From NCBI GenBank assembly GCA_946407745.1, contig CAMJPQ010000006.1:1-64000 (forward strand): a stretch of DNA of 64,000 bases, given 5' to 3'. Source of the stretch: an uncultured Clostridia bacterium (GTDB taxonomy: Bacteria; Bacillota; Clostridia; Christensenellales; Aristaeellaceae). Position 1 is the first letter of the stretch. Each line of letters starts with the position of its first letter. A program made the translations under genes and the position numbers. Of this stretch, positions 39,621 through 48,972 are shown piece by piece. Below the pieces are notes generated by a model. It was given only the letters and a program-made list of their open reading frames with translations. It was not told where the DNA came from and did no database searches.

Positions 39621-41363
39621 ATGTGGAAACAAATTACCTGGATCTGGGAAAACATGGATGCCCCTTACCGCCGCAGGCATGTGATCGCGCTGAGTATCTG
39701 CGCGTTCACGTGCATATTGCTGCTGGTCAACCCCGCGCTGTCTCAGCGGCTGATTGACGATGTGATTGTGGCGAAGAATCCGGAGCCGCTTCTGCCCATC
39801 CTGGCGGTGATGCTCGCTGTCAAGCTCGGTCGAGAGGGCCTGCGCTACCTGATGGTCATTTTTCTGGAGACCGACTCGCAGAACGTCATCTACAACCTGC
39901 GGCGGCGCCTGTTTACGAAAATGCAGTATAACGACATGCTTTTCTTCGACAGGCACCGCACCGGCGACCTGATGACCCGCATGAGCGCCGACCTGGACTG
40001 GTGCCGGCACTTTTTGAGCTTTATAGATTACCGCATCATTGACGCTGTGTGCACCTTCCTTTTTGCCACGATCTATCTGACACTGGTCAACTGGAAGCTC
40101 ACGCTGCTGCTGATTGTGATCACGCCGCTGCTGCTGTTGATCACCAAGTTCTTTTCCAAGCATGTGCGGCCCCGATTTGGCTTTATGCGGGAAAAGCTCA
40201 GCGAGATGAACACCGCCGCACAGGAGAACATCGCCGGGAATCGGGTGGTCAAGGCCTTTGCCCGTGAGGAATATGAGAAGGAACGCTTTGAAAAAAAGAA
40301 CCGTGCCTTCATGGACAGCCACCTGCGCATCAACAAGCTGTGGCTCACCTTCTTCCCCGTCATTGAGCTGCTGGTCAACGCCATACAGCTGGTGACCGTG
40401 TTTGTGGGCGGGCTATTCATCATCCGCGGGGAACTGACCCCCGGCGAGCTGGCCGTCTTCACCGGACTGAGCTGGGCTGTTTCCAATCCCATGCGGGAGC
40501 TGGGAAACCTGATCAACGACCTGCAGCGCTTCTCCACCTCCGCTGCCAAGGTCATGGAGCTGTACTACGGAAAGCCAGAGATTGTTGACGCGACCGACGC
40601 AGTGGAGCATGAGCACATGAAGGGACAGATTGAATTCGACCATGTTTCCTTCCGCATTGACAATAAGATCATCCTGAGCGATGTAAGCTTTTCCGTGCAG
40701 CCCGGGCAGACAGTGGCGGTCATGGGCCCGACGGGCAGCGGAAAGACCACGCTGATCAACCTGCTGGCGCGATTCTATGATGTGACGGATGGTGAAATAC
40801 GCGTGGACGGCTGTGATGTGAAGCTGTGGAAGCTGAAGCAGCTGAGGGGCGGCATCGGCACAGCCACGCAGGATGTGTTCCTCTTCTCCGACACGGTGGA
40901 GGGAAATGTGGCCTTCGGAAACCAGGCGCTGACGCTGGACGAGGTGAAGGATTTTGCCACCCGGGCGGATGCTGCCGAATTCATCGACCACCTGCCGGAA
41001 GGCTATGACACGATTATCGGCGAGCGGGGAGTGGGCCTGTCCGGCGGCCAGCGCCAGCGCATTGCGCTGGCCCGCGCCCTGGCAGTGCGCCCCAGTATTC
41101 TGGTGATGGACGATACCACCTCCGCAGTGGACAGCGAAACCGAGCAATATATCCAGCAGCAGCTGGCGCACCTGCCGTTTGACTGCACCCGCTTTATCAT
41201 CGCGCAGCGCATCTCCTCCATGCGTGACGCAGACCTGATTCTGGTTTTGAAGGACGGCATGATTACGGAGCGCGGCACCCATGAGGAGCTGCTGGCCAAG
41301 CGGGGCTACTACTGGCAGACCTACTGCCTGCAATACGGCCTGAACATGAAGGAGGCGGTGTGA
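39621..41363 (+). CDS. ABC exporter half-transporter (TMD-NBD), probable degenerate-site subunit
   Basis: Walker A GPTGSGKTTL, signature LSGGQRQRIALARAL, Walker B LVMDDTTSAVD with Asp at the usual catalytic Glu position. Confidence 0.93.
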   Translation: MWKQITWIWENMDAPYRRRHVIALSICAFTCILLLVNPALSQRLIDDVIVAKNPEPLLPILAVMLAVKLGREGLRYLMVIFLETDSQNVIYNLRRRLFTKMQYNDMLFFDRHRTGDLMTRMSADLDWCRHFLSFIDYRIIDAVCTFLFATIYLTLVNWKLTLLLIVITPLLLLITKFFSKHVRPRFGFMREKLSEMNTAAQENIAGNRVVKAFAREEYEKERFEKKNRAFMDSHLRINKLWLTFFPVIELLVNAIQLVTVFVGGLFIIRGELTPGELAVFTGLSWAVSNPMRELGNLINDLQRFSTSAAKVMELYYGKPEIVDATDAVEHEHMKGQIEFDHVSFRIDNKIILSDVSFSVQPGQTVAVMGPTGSGKTTLINLLARFYDVTDGEIRVDGCDVKLWKLKQLRGGIGTATQDVFLFSDTVEGNVAFGNQALTLDEVKDFATRADAAEFIDHLPEGYDTIIGERGVGLSGGQRQRIALARALAVRPSILVMDDTTSAVDSETEQYIQQQLAHLPFDCTRFIIAQRISSMRDADLILVLKDGMITERGTHEELLAKRGYYWQTYCLQYGLNMKEAV

Positions 41364-41364
41364 G

Positions 41365-43164
41365 ATGGCGCGCAACAAGTTTGATGTGGACGAAAAACTG
41401 GAATCACCCTTCCGATGGAAGCACCTGAAGCGGGCAGGCAAATACATCTCGCGCCACAAATACAAAATGCTGCTGGCGCTGCTGCTCAGTGCGATGGCCA
41501 GCGTGGCGACGCTGTATATACCCAAGATCACCCAGTGGGTGCTGGATGTGGCCGTGCCGGCGAAGGATACGGCAATGATCGGCCGGATGGCGCTGCTGTT
41601 TGTGGGCGTGATCGCGCTGAGCATTGTGTTCACCACCATCCGCTCGCGCATGATGGCCCACGTGAGCCAGGAGATCATCTTCGATATCCGCAAGGACCTG
41701 TTTGCCCACCTGCAGAAGCTGCCCTTCAGCTACTATGACAGCCGCCCGGCGGGCAAGATACTGGTCAGGGTCATCAACTATGTCAATTCCGTGTCGGATA
41801 TACTCTCCAATGGCATCATCAATATGATCCTGGAGATCATCAACCTGGTATTCATTGTGGTCTTCATGTATTCCACTAACGCGACGCTGGCCACCGTGAT
41901 CGTGGCCGGGCTGCCGGTCTTTATCGGCATCATCCTGCTGATCAAGCCCAGACAGCGCCGCGCGTGGCAGAACCAGAGCAACAAGAACAGCAATTATAAC
42001 GCTTATCTTGCTGAATCCATCGACGGTGTGCGCGTCAGCCAGCTGTTTGACCGGCAGGAGGTCAACATCTCCATCATGGAGCGGCTGGCCACTGCCTGCC
42101 GCAAGGCCTGGCTGCGCGCGGTGAAGATCAGCAATACGGTGTGGCTCTCCAGCGAGACGATGACCCAGCTGGTGCTGACCTTCCTGTACATCGCAGGTGT
42201 CTACTGGATGGGCGGCGGCGAAATGGTGTCCTTTGGCGTGATACTCGCCATGGGACAGTATGTCAGCCGCTTCTGGCAGCCCATCACCAACCTGGCCAAC
42301 ATATACAATTCCTTCGTCAACAACATTGCCTATCTGGAGCGTATCTTCGAGACCATGGACGAGCCGGTCATAGTGGATGACGCCCCGGATGCCGGGGAGC
42401 TGCCGGACATCAGCGGCGAGGTTGACTTTGAGAATGTGACCTTCGCCTATGAAGAGGGCATCAACGTGCTGGAGAACCTGAACCTGCACATCAGGGCCGG
42501 CGAGAGCATTGCCCTGGTGGGCCCCACCGGCGCGGGCAAGAGCACTGTGATCAACACGCTGTGCAGGTTCTACAACCTGAACGGCGGCAGGATACTGCTG
42601 CACGGCAGGGACGGCTCCGTTCACGATATCAGCAAGGTCACGCTGCATTCGCTGCGGTCTCAGCTGGGCATCATGCTGCAGGACAGCTTCATCTTTTCCG
42701 GCACGCTGATGGACAATATCCGCTACGGGCGTTTGGACGCGACAGACGCCGAGGTCAAGGAGGCTGCGCGGCGGGTGAGGGCGGATGAGCTGATCCGCAA
42801 AATGCCGCAGGGCTATGAGACCGAGATCAAGGAGCGCGGCAGCAACCTGAGCCAGGGAGAAAAGCAGCTGGTGGCCTTTGCCAGAACGCTGCTGTCCGAT
42901 CCCGCGATCCTGATCCTTGACGAGGCAACCTCCTCCATTGACACACAGACAGAAAAGCTGCTGCAGGAGGGCATCGCAGAGATGCTGCGCGGCCGCACCA
43001 GCATCATCGTGGCGCACCGGCTTTCCACCATCAAAAACTGTGACAGGATCCTCTACATCAGCAACAAGGGCATTGCCGAGATGGGCAGCCATGAGGAGCT
43101 GATGCGCAAGCGCGGGCTGTATTACCAGCTGTACACTGCGCAGGTGCAGGAGGAAGCAGCCTGA
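41365..43164 (+). CDS. ABC exporter half-transporter (TMD-NBD), canonical Walker B
   Basis: Walker A GPTGAGKST, signature LSQGEKQLVAFAR, Walker B LILDEATSSID; starts 1 nt after the previous stop. Confidence 0.93.
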   Translation: MARNKFDVDEKLESPFRWKHLKRAGKYISRHKYKMLLALLLSAMASVATLYIPKITQWVLDVAVPAKDTAMIGRMALLFVGVIALSIVFTTIRSRMMAHVSQEIIFDIRKDLFAHLQKLPFSYYDSRPAGKILVRVINYVNSVSDILSNGIINMILEIINLVFIVVFMYSTNATLATVIVAGLPVFIGIILLIKPRQRRAWQNQSNKNSNYNAYLAESIDGVRVSQLFDRQEVNISIMERLATACRKAWLRAVKISNTVWLSSETMTQLVLTFLYIAGVYWMGGGEMVSFGVILAMGQYVSRFWQPITNLANIYNSFVNNIAYLERIFETMDEPVIVDDAPDAGELPDISGEVDFENVTFAYEEGINVLENLNLHIRAGESIALVGPTGAGKSTVINTLCRFYNLNGGRILLHGRDGSVHDISKVTLHSLRSQLGIMLQDSFIFSGTLMDNIRYGRLDATDAEVKEAARRVRADELIRKMPQGYETEIKERGSNLSQGEKQLVAFARTLLSDPAILILDEATSSIDTQTEKLLQEGIAEMLRGRTSIIVAHRLSTIKNCDRILYISNKGIAEMGSHEELMRKRGLYYQLYTAQVQEEAA

Positions 43165-43174
43165 GAGAATGCAG

Positions 43175-43203
43175 TTGATTCCACAGTCGCCGCAGGGTAT
43201 AAT
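43175..43203 (+). promoter_or_regulatory. Sigma-A type promoter (TTGATT-N17-TATAAT)
   Basis: -35 43175..43180, -10 43198..43203, upstream of metallophosphoesterase gene. Confidence 0.65.
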
Positions 43204-43250
43204 GCTTCCAGACAGATCCCTCTGGATGAAAGAATAGGAGCGGCACAGGC

Positions 43251-44492
43251 ATGAAAGAAAAGCTACCCGGTTTGAGACTGCACGGCGCCACGGCATTGCT
43301 GATCGCGCTGTGCGCCGCCCTGTTCCTGTGCGCTGCAGCCGCGGAGACAAAGCTGATGGTCGTCTCCGACCTGCATTACCTGGAGCCGTCTCTCTACCAG
43401 GGCAGCGAGCTGTTCCTGCAGGCGCTGCGGCGGGGGGACGGGAAAATAACGCAATACGGGGAAGAACTGATGTCCGCGCTGCAAAAGGAGATATTCGCCG
43501 AGCGGCCGGATGCCCTGATCGTGACAGGCGATCTGACCTTCAACGGGGAGAAGCAGAGCCACGCCGCGCTAGCGGACTGGTTTGCCACCGTGGAGGCGGC
43601 GGGAATATCCGTATGGGTGATACCGGGCAATCACGACATCAATTCACCCACCCCGATCGGGTACGCAAGCGGGCTGTATTATGGCGTTGAAGGTGTTACG
43701 CCGGAGACCTTTGCCGAAATCTATGCGCACTGCACGGAAAAGGGGATGGCGGGATTCTCCTACCTCGCGAAAGTCAGTGACAGGCTGTGGGTGGCCATGA
43801 CGGATGTTTCCTATTACGAGGAGCAGGCGCAGACCTTCGGCCTGTTTACCGCCCGACACGCAACCTGGCTGGAGGGGGCGCTGCGGGCAGCCAGGCAGGC
43901 AGGCGTCACGGTGATCACTGCAACCCACCACAATCTGATCGCGCACACGGATTACATCAAGGAAAGCTACCTGATGTTTGGCAGCGAGAATATGAGGGCG
44001 CTGACAGATAAGTACGGTGTGCCGCTGAACCTGTGCGGACATTTGCATATTCAGCACATAGCGCGCGAGGAGGGCCTGGCCGACGCGGCGCTGGGCGCCT
44101 TCTGCATTTATCCTCACCGCTACGCCGTGGTGACCCTCAGCGATGACGGTGCGCTCACCTATGACGCAAGGGCACTGAGCGAACAGTTCCTGCCGGAGGG
44201 CTTTTCGGACAGGAGCAGGGAATGGTATCTCACAGTGGCCAGCGATAAGCTGAAGCCCTCCCTGACGGGCACTACTGAGGAGATCGAGCTGATGGCGGAC
44301 TATGCCGCGCGGTTCAACCTGGCCTACTTCTCTGGAACCTTTCACGGGGAAGACCCGGTGTGGACGGAGGACCCGGCCTATGCCCTGTGGGAAAAGCAGC
44401 CGAATGCGTCGTTTCTGAACTACATGAAGCTTGTGATGCGCGAGGCAAGCGGAAGCCATCTGCATCTGGAGCTGAGCGCCGACAAACCGTAA
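43251..44492 (+). CDS. Secreted/anchored metallophosphoesterase
   Basis: Hydrophobic N-terminus, then VVSDLHYLEP, VTGDLTFNGEKQSH, IPGNHDINSP, ATHHNLIAH, LCGHLHIQH motifs. Confidence 0.88.
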   Translation: MKEKLPGLRLHGATALLIALCAALFLCAAAAETKLMVVSDLHYLEPSLYQGSELFLQALRRGDGKITQYGEELMSALQKEIFAERPDALIVTGDLTFNGEKQSHAALADWFATVEAAGISVWVIPGNHDINSPTPIGYASGLYYGVEGVTPETFAEIYAHCTEKGMAGFSYLAKVSDRLWVAMTDVSYYEEQAQTFGLFTARHATWLEGALRAARQAGVTVITATHHNLIAHTDYIKESYLMFGSENMRALTDKYGVPLNLCGHLHIQHIAREEGLADAALGAFCIYPHRYAVVTLSDDGALTYDARALSEQFLPEGFSDRSREWYLTVASDKLKPSLTGTTEEIELMADYAARFNLAYFSGTFHGEDPVWTEDPAYALWEKQPNASFLNYMKLVMREASGSHLHLELSADKP

Positions 44493-44571
44493 CCAGCAGG
44501 CACGTCGCAGAACGGGCGGGCAAAGACGAGGCCGGTCAGTGGCATAGCGAGAATTGGCAGGAGGGCAGACG

Positions 44572-45240
44572 ATGCGGATCGGTGTGATTTCCGACACACA
44601 CAATCTTCTGCGGCACGATGTGCTGGAACGCCTGCAGGGGTGTGATGCGATACTGCACGGCGGGGACGTCAGCAGCCAGAGCACACTGGAGCGGCTGGAG
44701 CAGATCGCGCCGGTTTACGCGGTGCGGGGAAACACAGACGGTGAATGGGCAGTCTTCCTGCCGCAGCAGCGGGAGCTTGAGCTGGGCGGCCTGCGAATCT
44801 GCATGGCGCACAGGAAAAAGGATTTGCCGGAGCTCACCGCCTGCGACATGGCTGTTTGCGGGCACACCCACCAATACACGGAAAGCTGGCTCTCTTCTCC
44901 CGGAAGCGGCAGGCGCACGCTGCTGCTCAACCCGGGCAGTTGCGGGCCGAGGCGCTTCTTGCAGCCTGTGACCATGGCGATGCTGCTGACCGATACCGAT
45001 GGCTGGCGGGTAGAACGCATTGACCTGCCTCACACCGCCGCTGATGCCGTGCCGGAAACCGGACAGGATATCCGCCGGCAGATTGAGCTGGTGGTGAGGG
45101 AAACGCAGCGTGGGAAAAGCCCCGCGGAAATCGCTGGCCGCGCCGGTATGGATGAAGCGCTGGCGGAACAGATAGCAAGACTGTATGTGACCCATCCCGG
45201 CGTGACCGCCGACGGGATCATGACAAAAATGGGACTGTAA
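44572..45240 (+). CDS. YfcE/MJ0936-type metallophosphodiesterase with C-terminal extension
   Basis: MRIGVISDTHNLLRHDVLERLQGCDAILHGGDV...RGNTDG...CGHTHQ...NPGSCGPRR; ATG 44572 preceded by AGGAGGG. Extra ~70 aa C-terminal helical region. Confidence 0.88.
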   Translation: MRIGVISDTHNLLRHDVLERLQGCDAILHGGDVSSQSTLERLEQIAPVYAVRGNTDGEWAVFLPQQRELELGGLRICMAHRKKDLPELTACDMAVCGHTHQYTESWLSSPGSGRRTLLLNPGSCGPRRFLQPVTMAMLLTDTDGWRVERIDLPHTAADAVPETGQDIRRQIELVVRETQRGKSPAEIAGRAGMDEALAEQIARLYVTHPGVTADGIMTKMGL

Positions 45241-45326
45241 GCTGACTGAGGCCGTGTAAATATCAGCCCTTGCAGGCATAGCGAATGCCGCCGCGGCGGA
45301 CACATGGAAACGGGGGTGTGAACCGG

Positions 45327-46619
45327 ATGAAGCGCCTTCTGCTGATGCTGTGCCTTTCTCTGATCGGAGGTGGTTCGATGGCAGAGAGTCTGTCCAATGT
45401 CAAGGACCTGCAGGCCCGGGAAGAATGGCCTGAACTGATGCGCTTTTCGGACGGTAGAAAGGTGGAAACCCTCTCTGACTGGCAGGCTCGCCGGAAGGAG
45501 CTATTGCAGCTGTACGGGCACTATATGTACGGCTACATGCCGGATGCCGCGGAGGAAGAGCTCTCCTATGCCATTGACCGGGCAAAATCAAAGATGACTG
45601 TCACGGTGCGCCACGGAGGGGAGGAGGCTTCCTTTACCGTGCTTCTGACCCTGCCGGAGAAGGCTGAGCAGCCGGTGCCGTGCTTTATCGAATACATGTG
45701 GAAAATGGGCGGCACGTTTGCGCCCTCTCCCAACGCGCAGATTGCCGCGGCGCGCGGCTATGCCGCCATCTCCTACGATCCGCTGGAGGTGGCCATGGAC
45801 AACAACCTGCATCTGGGCGCCTACTATACGCTTTATCCGTACAGCATCTGGCCGAAGGACCAGAACGGCGTGCTGCTCAGCTGGGCGTGGGGCGTCAGCA
45901 AGGTGATTGACGCGCTGGAGCAGGGGGCCGGCAAAGAACTGGGAATTGATCCCGCCATGTGCATGGTCGCGGGCGTTTCGCGCTTCGGGAAAAGCGCGGC
46001 GGTTGCCGGCGCGTATGACGAACGCATCAGGGTGACCATACCCGCCTGCTCCGGTGCTGGCGGCGTAGCGGTGTACCGCACCGATAATCACGGAAAGACA
46101 TATGACCTGCGCTCCCTGGGCGGGGAGGAAAACTGGCGCAATACCTCCATCAACGAGCCGTTTGACAATCTGAGAGGTGGAGAGGGTTACTGGTTCTGCC
46201 AGAACTTCCGCCTGATGAAGGGCGTTGAGTACCTGCCGGTGGAGCAGTATATGCTCTGTGCCCTGGCGGCCGGTGCGGACAGGCACATGATTATCGTCAC
46301 GGGCATCACCTCGGAGGGATGGAACAACACGGAAGGCCAGTGCCTTGCCTATACTGCTTCGCAGCCGGTATGGGATTTGCTGGGCGCGGGCGACCAGAAC
46401 AACATGATCATTCACCTGGACGGGCACGCCATCCTTCCCTCGGACATGCAGTATATACTGGACTATTGCGATGTGCATCTGCTGGGAAAAAAGGATGTGA
46501 AATCCGACCTGCGCCAGATGAAGGGCAACCTGTTTCTTGTAGAAAACCGCGACCGGCTGGGTGAAGAATTCGATCTGTTTCAGCCACAGATTGATTCCAT
46601 TCTGCGCTATGCGGACTGA
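45327..46619 (+). CDS. CE15-like (glucuronoyl esterase family) alpha/beta hydrolase, secreted
   Basis: Signal peptide MKRLLLMLCLSLIGGGSMA; GVSRFGKSAAVAGAYDERIRVTIPACSGAGGVAVYR resembles the CE15 G-C-S-R-x-G-K nucleophile region; LDGHAI near C-terminus. Confidence 0.7.
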   Translation: MKRLLLMLCLSLIGGGSMAESLSNVKDLQAREEWPELMRFSDGRKVETLSDWQARRKELLQLYGHYMYGYMPDAAEEELSYAIDRAKSKMTVTVRHGGEEASFTVLLTLPEKAEQPVPCFIEYMWKMGGTFAPSPNAQIAAARGYAAISYDPLEVAMDNNLHLGAYYTLYPYSIWPKDQNGVLLSWAWGVSKVIDALEQGAGKELGIDPAMCMVAGVSRFGKSAAVAGAYDERIRVTIPACSGAGGVAVYRTDNHGKTYDLRSLGGEENWRNTSINEPFDNLRGGEGYWFCQNFRLMKGVEYLPVEQYMLCALAAGADRHMIIVTGITSEGWNNTEGQCLAYTASQPVWDLLGAGDQNNMIIHLDGHAILPSDMQYILDYCDVHLLGKKDVKSDLRQMKGNLFLVENRDRLGEEFDLFQPQIDSILRYAD

Positions 46620-46636
46620 AGGAGAGGAGAAAAGAA

Positions 46637-47383
46637 ATGTTCCAGGTGAAAGGAAAATGGGCGCTGATTACAGGCGCCGCCAGAGGCATCGGCTATCTGA
46701 CCGCGAAATTCATGGCACAGCAGGGCTGCAACCTGATACTGCACAGCCGTGACAAGGCCCATACGGAGAAGGTGCTCGAAGAGGTGCAGGCGCTGGGCGT
46801 ATCCGCTGCGGCTGTGGCGGCGGACCTCAATGACCTGGACGCTGTGAAGCGCATGCTCGGGGAAATCGACAGCATGAACGTGCCGGTGGATATTGTGCTG
46901 AACAATGCCGGATTACAGATTGCCTATCGGACAGACTATATGAAAACCCCGGTTTCTGATTACGAAATCAGCTTCCGGGTCAACACCATCGCGCCGGCCA
47001 TGATCTGCTATCATTTCCTGCCGGGCATGATGCAGCGCGGCTCCGGGCGCATCCTCAACACCACCAGCGGCATTGCGCTGGATGTGTGCCAGGCTGGCTA
47101 TTCCGCCAGTAAGGCGGCGCTTGACAAGATCACCATTGACCTGGGCTCGAAGGTGCAGGGCACGGACGTGATGATCAACCTGACCGATCCCGGTTGGTGC
47201 AGGACCGACCTCGGCGGTCCTCAGGCGCCCAACGCGCCGGAGAGCGCGATTCCCGGGATTGTTGTCGGCGTATTTGTGGATGACAAAAAGTCCGGCCGCT
47301 ATCTGGGCGCGCAGCATTTTACAGGCATGACGCTGGAGGAAGCGGTCCGGAAGGCGGAGATGGAATTCGACAGTCCCTATTGA
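46637..47383 (+). CDS. SDR family oxidoreductase
   Basis: WALITGAARGIGYLTAKF, NNAG, YSASKAAL (YxxxK), DPGWCRTDLGG. Confidence 0.92.
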   Translation: MFQVKGKWALITGAARGIGYLTAKFMAQQGCNLILHSRDKAHTEKVLEEVQALGVSAAAVAADLNDLDAVKRMLGEIDSMNVPVDIVLNNAGLQIAYRTDYMKTPVSDYEISFRVNTIAPAMICYHFLPGMMQRGSGRILNTTSGIALDVCQAGYSASKAALDKITIDLGSKVQGTDVMINLTDPGWCRTDLGGPQAPNAPESAIPGIVVGVFVDDKKSGRYLGAQHFTGMTLEEAVRKAEMEFDSPY

Positions 47384-47452
47384 GGCACTGCTGCAGCCTT
47401 GGGCTGCAATGCCCTATATGAACGCCGCAAATCAGCAGAAGAACAAAATACC

Positions 47453-47508
47453 CCCCCTTCAGCGCAACGGCATGTAAAGCCGAAGCGCTGAAGGGGGAGT
47501 GCTTTTTT
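47453..47508. terminator. Terminator hairpin between convergent SDR and CapA genes
   Basis: CCCCCTTCAGCGC...GCGCTGAAGGGGG then GCTTTTTT, with a nested CGGC...GCCG stem. Confidence 0.8.
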
Positions 47509-47525
47509 GCCAATGGGGGATCCTG

Positions 47526-48815
47526 TCATTCCTGCTCAAGCGGGGTATCGTCCATGATATCCCGAACGCGCTTCAGGGCCTTCTGCATGGCCTTGCTGTC
47601 AGCGGCAGACATGCCTTCGGGAGCCTCGCCGCCTGCGTCCAGCAGGCGGTAGCGGTATTTGCTGCCGTCCCTCTGGCGCCACAGGTAGGTCGGTACATAG
47701 TTGGCGCTGCGAACGGTCACCCGCTGGGCGCTGTCCACATCAATTGTCAGCTGCGCCAGCATGCCGGCCACCGCGCCGTCTGTGCGGGCGTCGGAAACCA
47801 GGCAGCCCAGGTCGTACAGGCACAGCGTTTTCCCGCCATCCTCGCGCTGCAGCCATTGCGCGGTCTGTACGCGGCGAGCACCGGAACCCAGGATCACATC
47901 CGCGCCGGCGTCCGCCATCTGCTGCGCCAGCTGCCGCTGTGCGTTGGTCGGGGCGGTTTTTCCCTCGGACCCCCAGTGCACGGACACGATGACTGCCTGC
48001 GCGCCATAGCGTTTTGCCAGCGCGATGTCATCCACAATGGTCTGCGTAGTGGAAACCGCCCAGGTTCGCCCATCAGAGCGGAGATTGGAGCGGCTCTTGC
48101 TTGTCAGGCTCTCCGCGCAGTGCAGCAGCGCCACCTTCACCCCGCCAACGGTCTGGATTGCGTTGGGGATGGCGGCTTCCTCATCGGAGAGAAAGCTGCC
48201 CAGCACCTCCAGCCCGGCGCTCTGCGCGGCCATGATGGTGGAGGAGAGGCCGGAATAGCCATACTCATACACACGGCCGAAACCAAGCGCCACCGCGTCC
48301 ACCCCGCCCGAGGTGAGCATGCCAAAGATCTCCTCCGGCGCGACCAGCGCGGACAGGCCGGAGGCGGTGTTGACCAGATTTTCCATGGTCACAAGCGTGA
48401 AGTCCCCGGTGACCTGGCCTGACACAAACGAAAAAACACCGCTGTAGTCATAAATGCCCGTATCATTGTCGTATTCGGACTGACGGACATTCTTTTCCAC
48501 GGCCACGATGCCGCCTGCGGTCACTGTAAAGCTGCCGCCCTTGAACGTGGAGGGTGTGGGCTGCGGAGTGGCGGAGGGGAGCGGCGTCTGCTCCGGCGTT
48601 GCGGCGGTTTCCGCAGGAGAGGCGATGAGCGGGATTTCCGCAATCTCATGGCGCTCGTCGGTAAAACTCATTGCCTGCAGCACTCGGTCCGCGCGCAGGC
48701 TGCCGTGACCGTCAAAAAGCGGCAGTATGATGGCGCACCCCGCCGCGACGGCCACAGTGATGACCGCCATGACCAGTGTGCCGACAGAGACGCCTCTTTT
48801 AGGACGCTTCTGCAA
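47526..48815 (-). CDS. CapA family (poly-gamma-glutamate synthesis type) protein
   Basis: N-terminal TM, TPEQTPLPSATPQPTPS linker, VTGDFTLVTMENLVNTASG, NAIQTVGGVKVALLHCAE, AVIVSVHWGSEGKTAPTNAQRQLAQQMADAGADVILGSGARRVQTAQWL. Confidence 0.87.
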   Translation of the reverse strand: MQKRPKRGVSVGTLVMAVITVAVAAGCAIILPLFDGHGSLRADRVLQAMSFTDERHEIAEIPLIASPAETAATPEQTPLPSATPQPTPSTFKGGSFTVTAGGIVAVEKNVRQSEYDNDTGIYDYSGVFSFVSGQVTGDFTLVTMENLVNTASGLSALVAPEEIFGMLTSGGVDAVALGFGRVYEYGYSGLSSTIMAAQSAGLEVLGSFLSDEEAAIPNAIQTVGGVKVALLHCAESLTSKSRSNLRSDGRTWAVSTTQTIVDDIALAKRYGAQAVIVSVHWGSEGKTAPTNAQRQLAQQMADAGADVILGSGARRVQTAQWLQREDGGKTLCLYDLGCLVSDARTDGAVAGMLAQLTIDVDSAQRVTVRSANYVPTYLWRQRDGSKYRYRLLDAGGEAPEGMSAADSKAMQKALKRVRDIMDDTPLEQE

Positions 48816-48837
48816 TGCGTCAACCTCCCTGGACTGT

Positions 48838-48954
48838 TTACAGCTGCGTCAGCAGCGCAGCCGCGATGACGGAAACGACCATCACGCCGGCGACCACGGC
48901 GGCAAGAATCCGGACCCACTTTTTCCGCTGGGATTTGTTAGTTGTGTTGCTCAT
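48838..48954 (-). CDS. 38-aa single-TM membrane peptide (not in ORF track)
   Basis: Translation MSNTTNKSQRKKWVRILAAVVAGVMVVSVIAAALLTQL*; RBS GGAGG on minus strand just upstream of ATG at 48954; basic N-terminus followed by one hydrophobic helix. Confidence 0.7.
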   Translation of the reverse strand: MSNTTNKSQRKKWVRILAAVVAGVMVVSVIAAALLTQL

Positions 48955-48972
48955 GTTGAACCTCCTGAATGA

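Noticed and set aside
41404-43350. 648-aa minus ORF opposite the ABC transporter
   Set aside because: Antisense of a gene with unambiguous ABC motifs.
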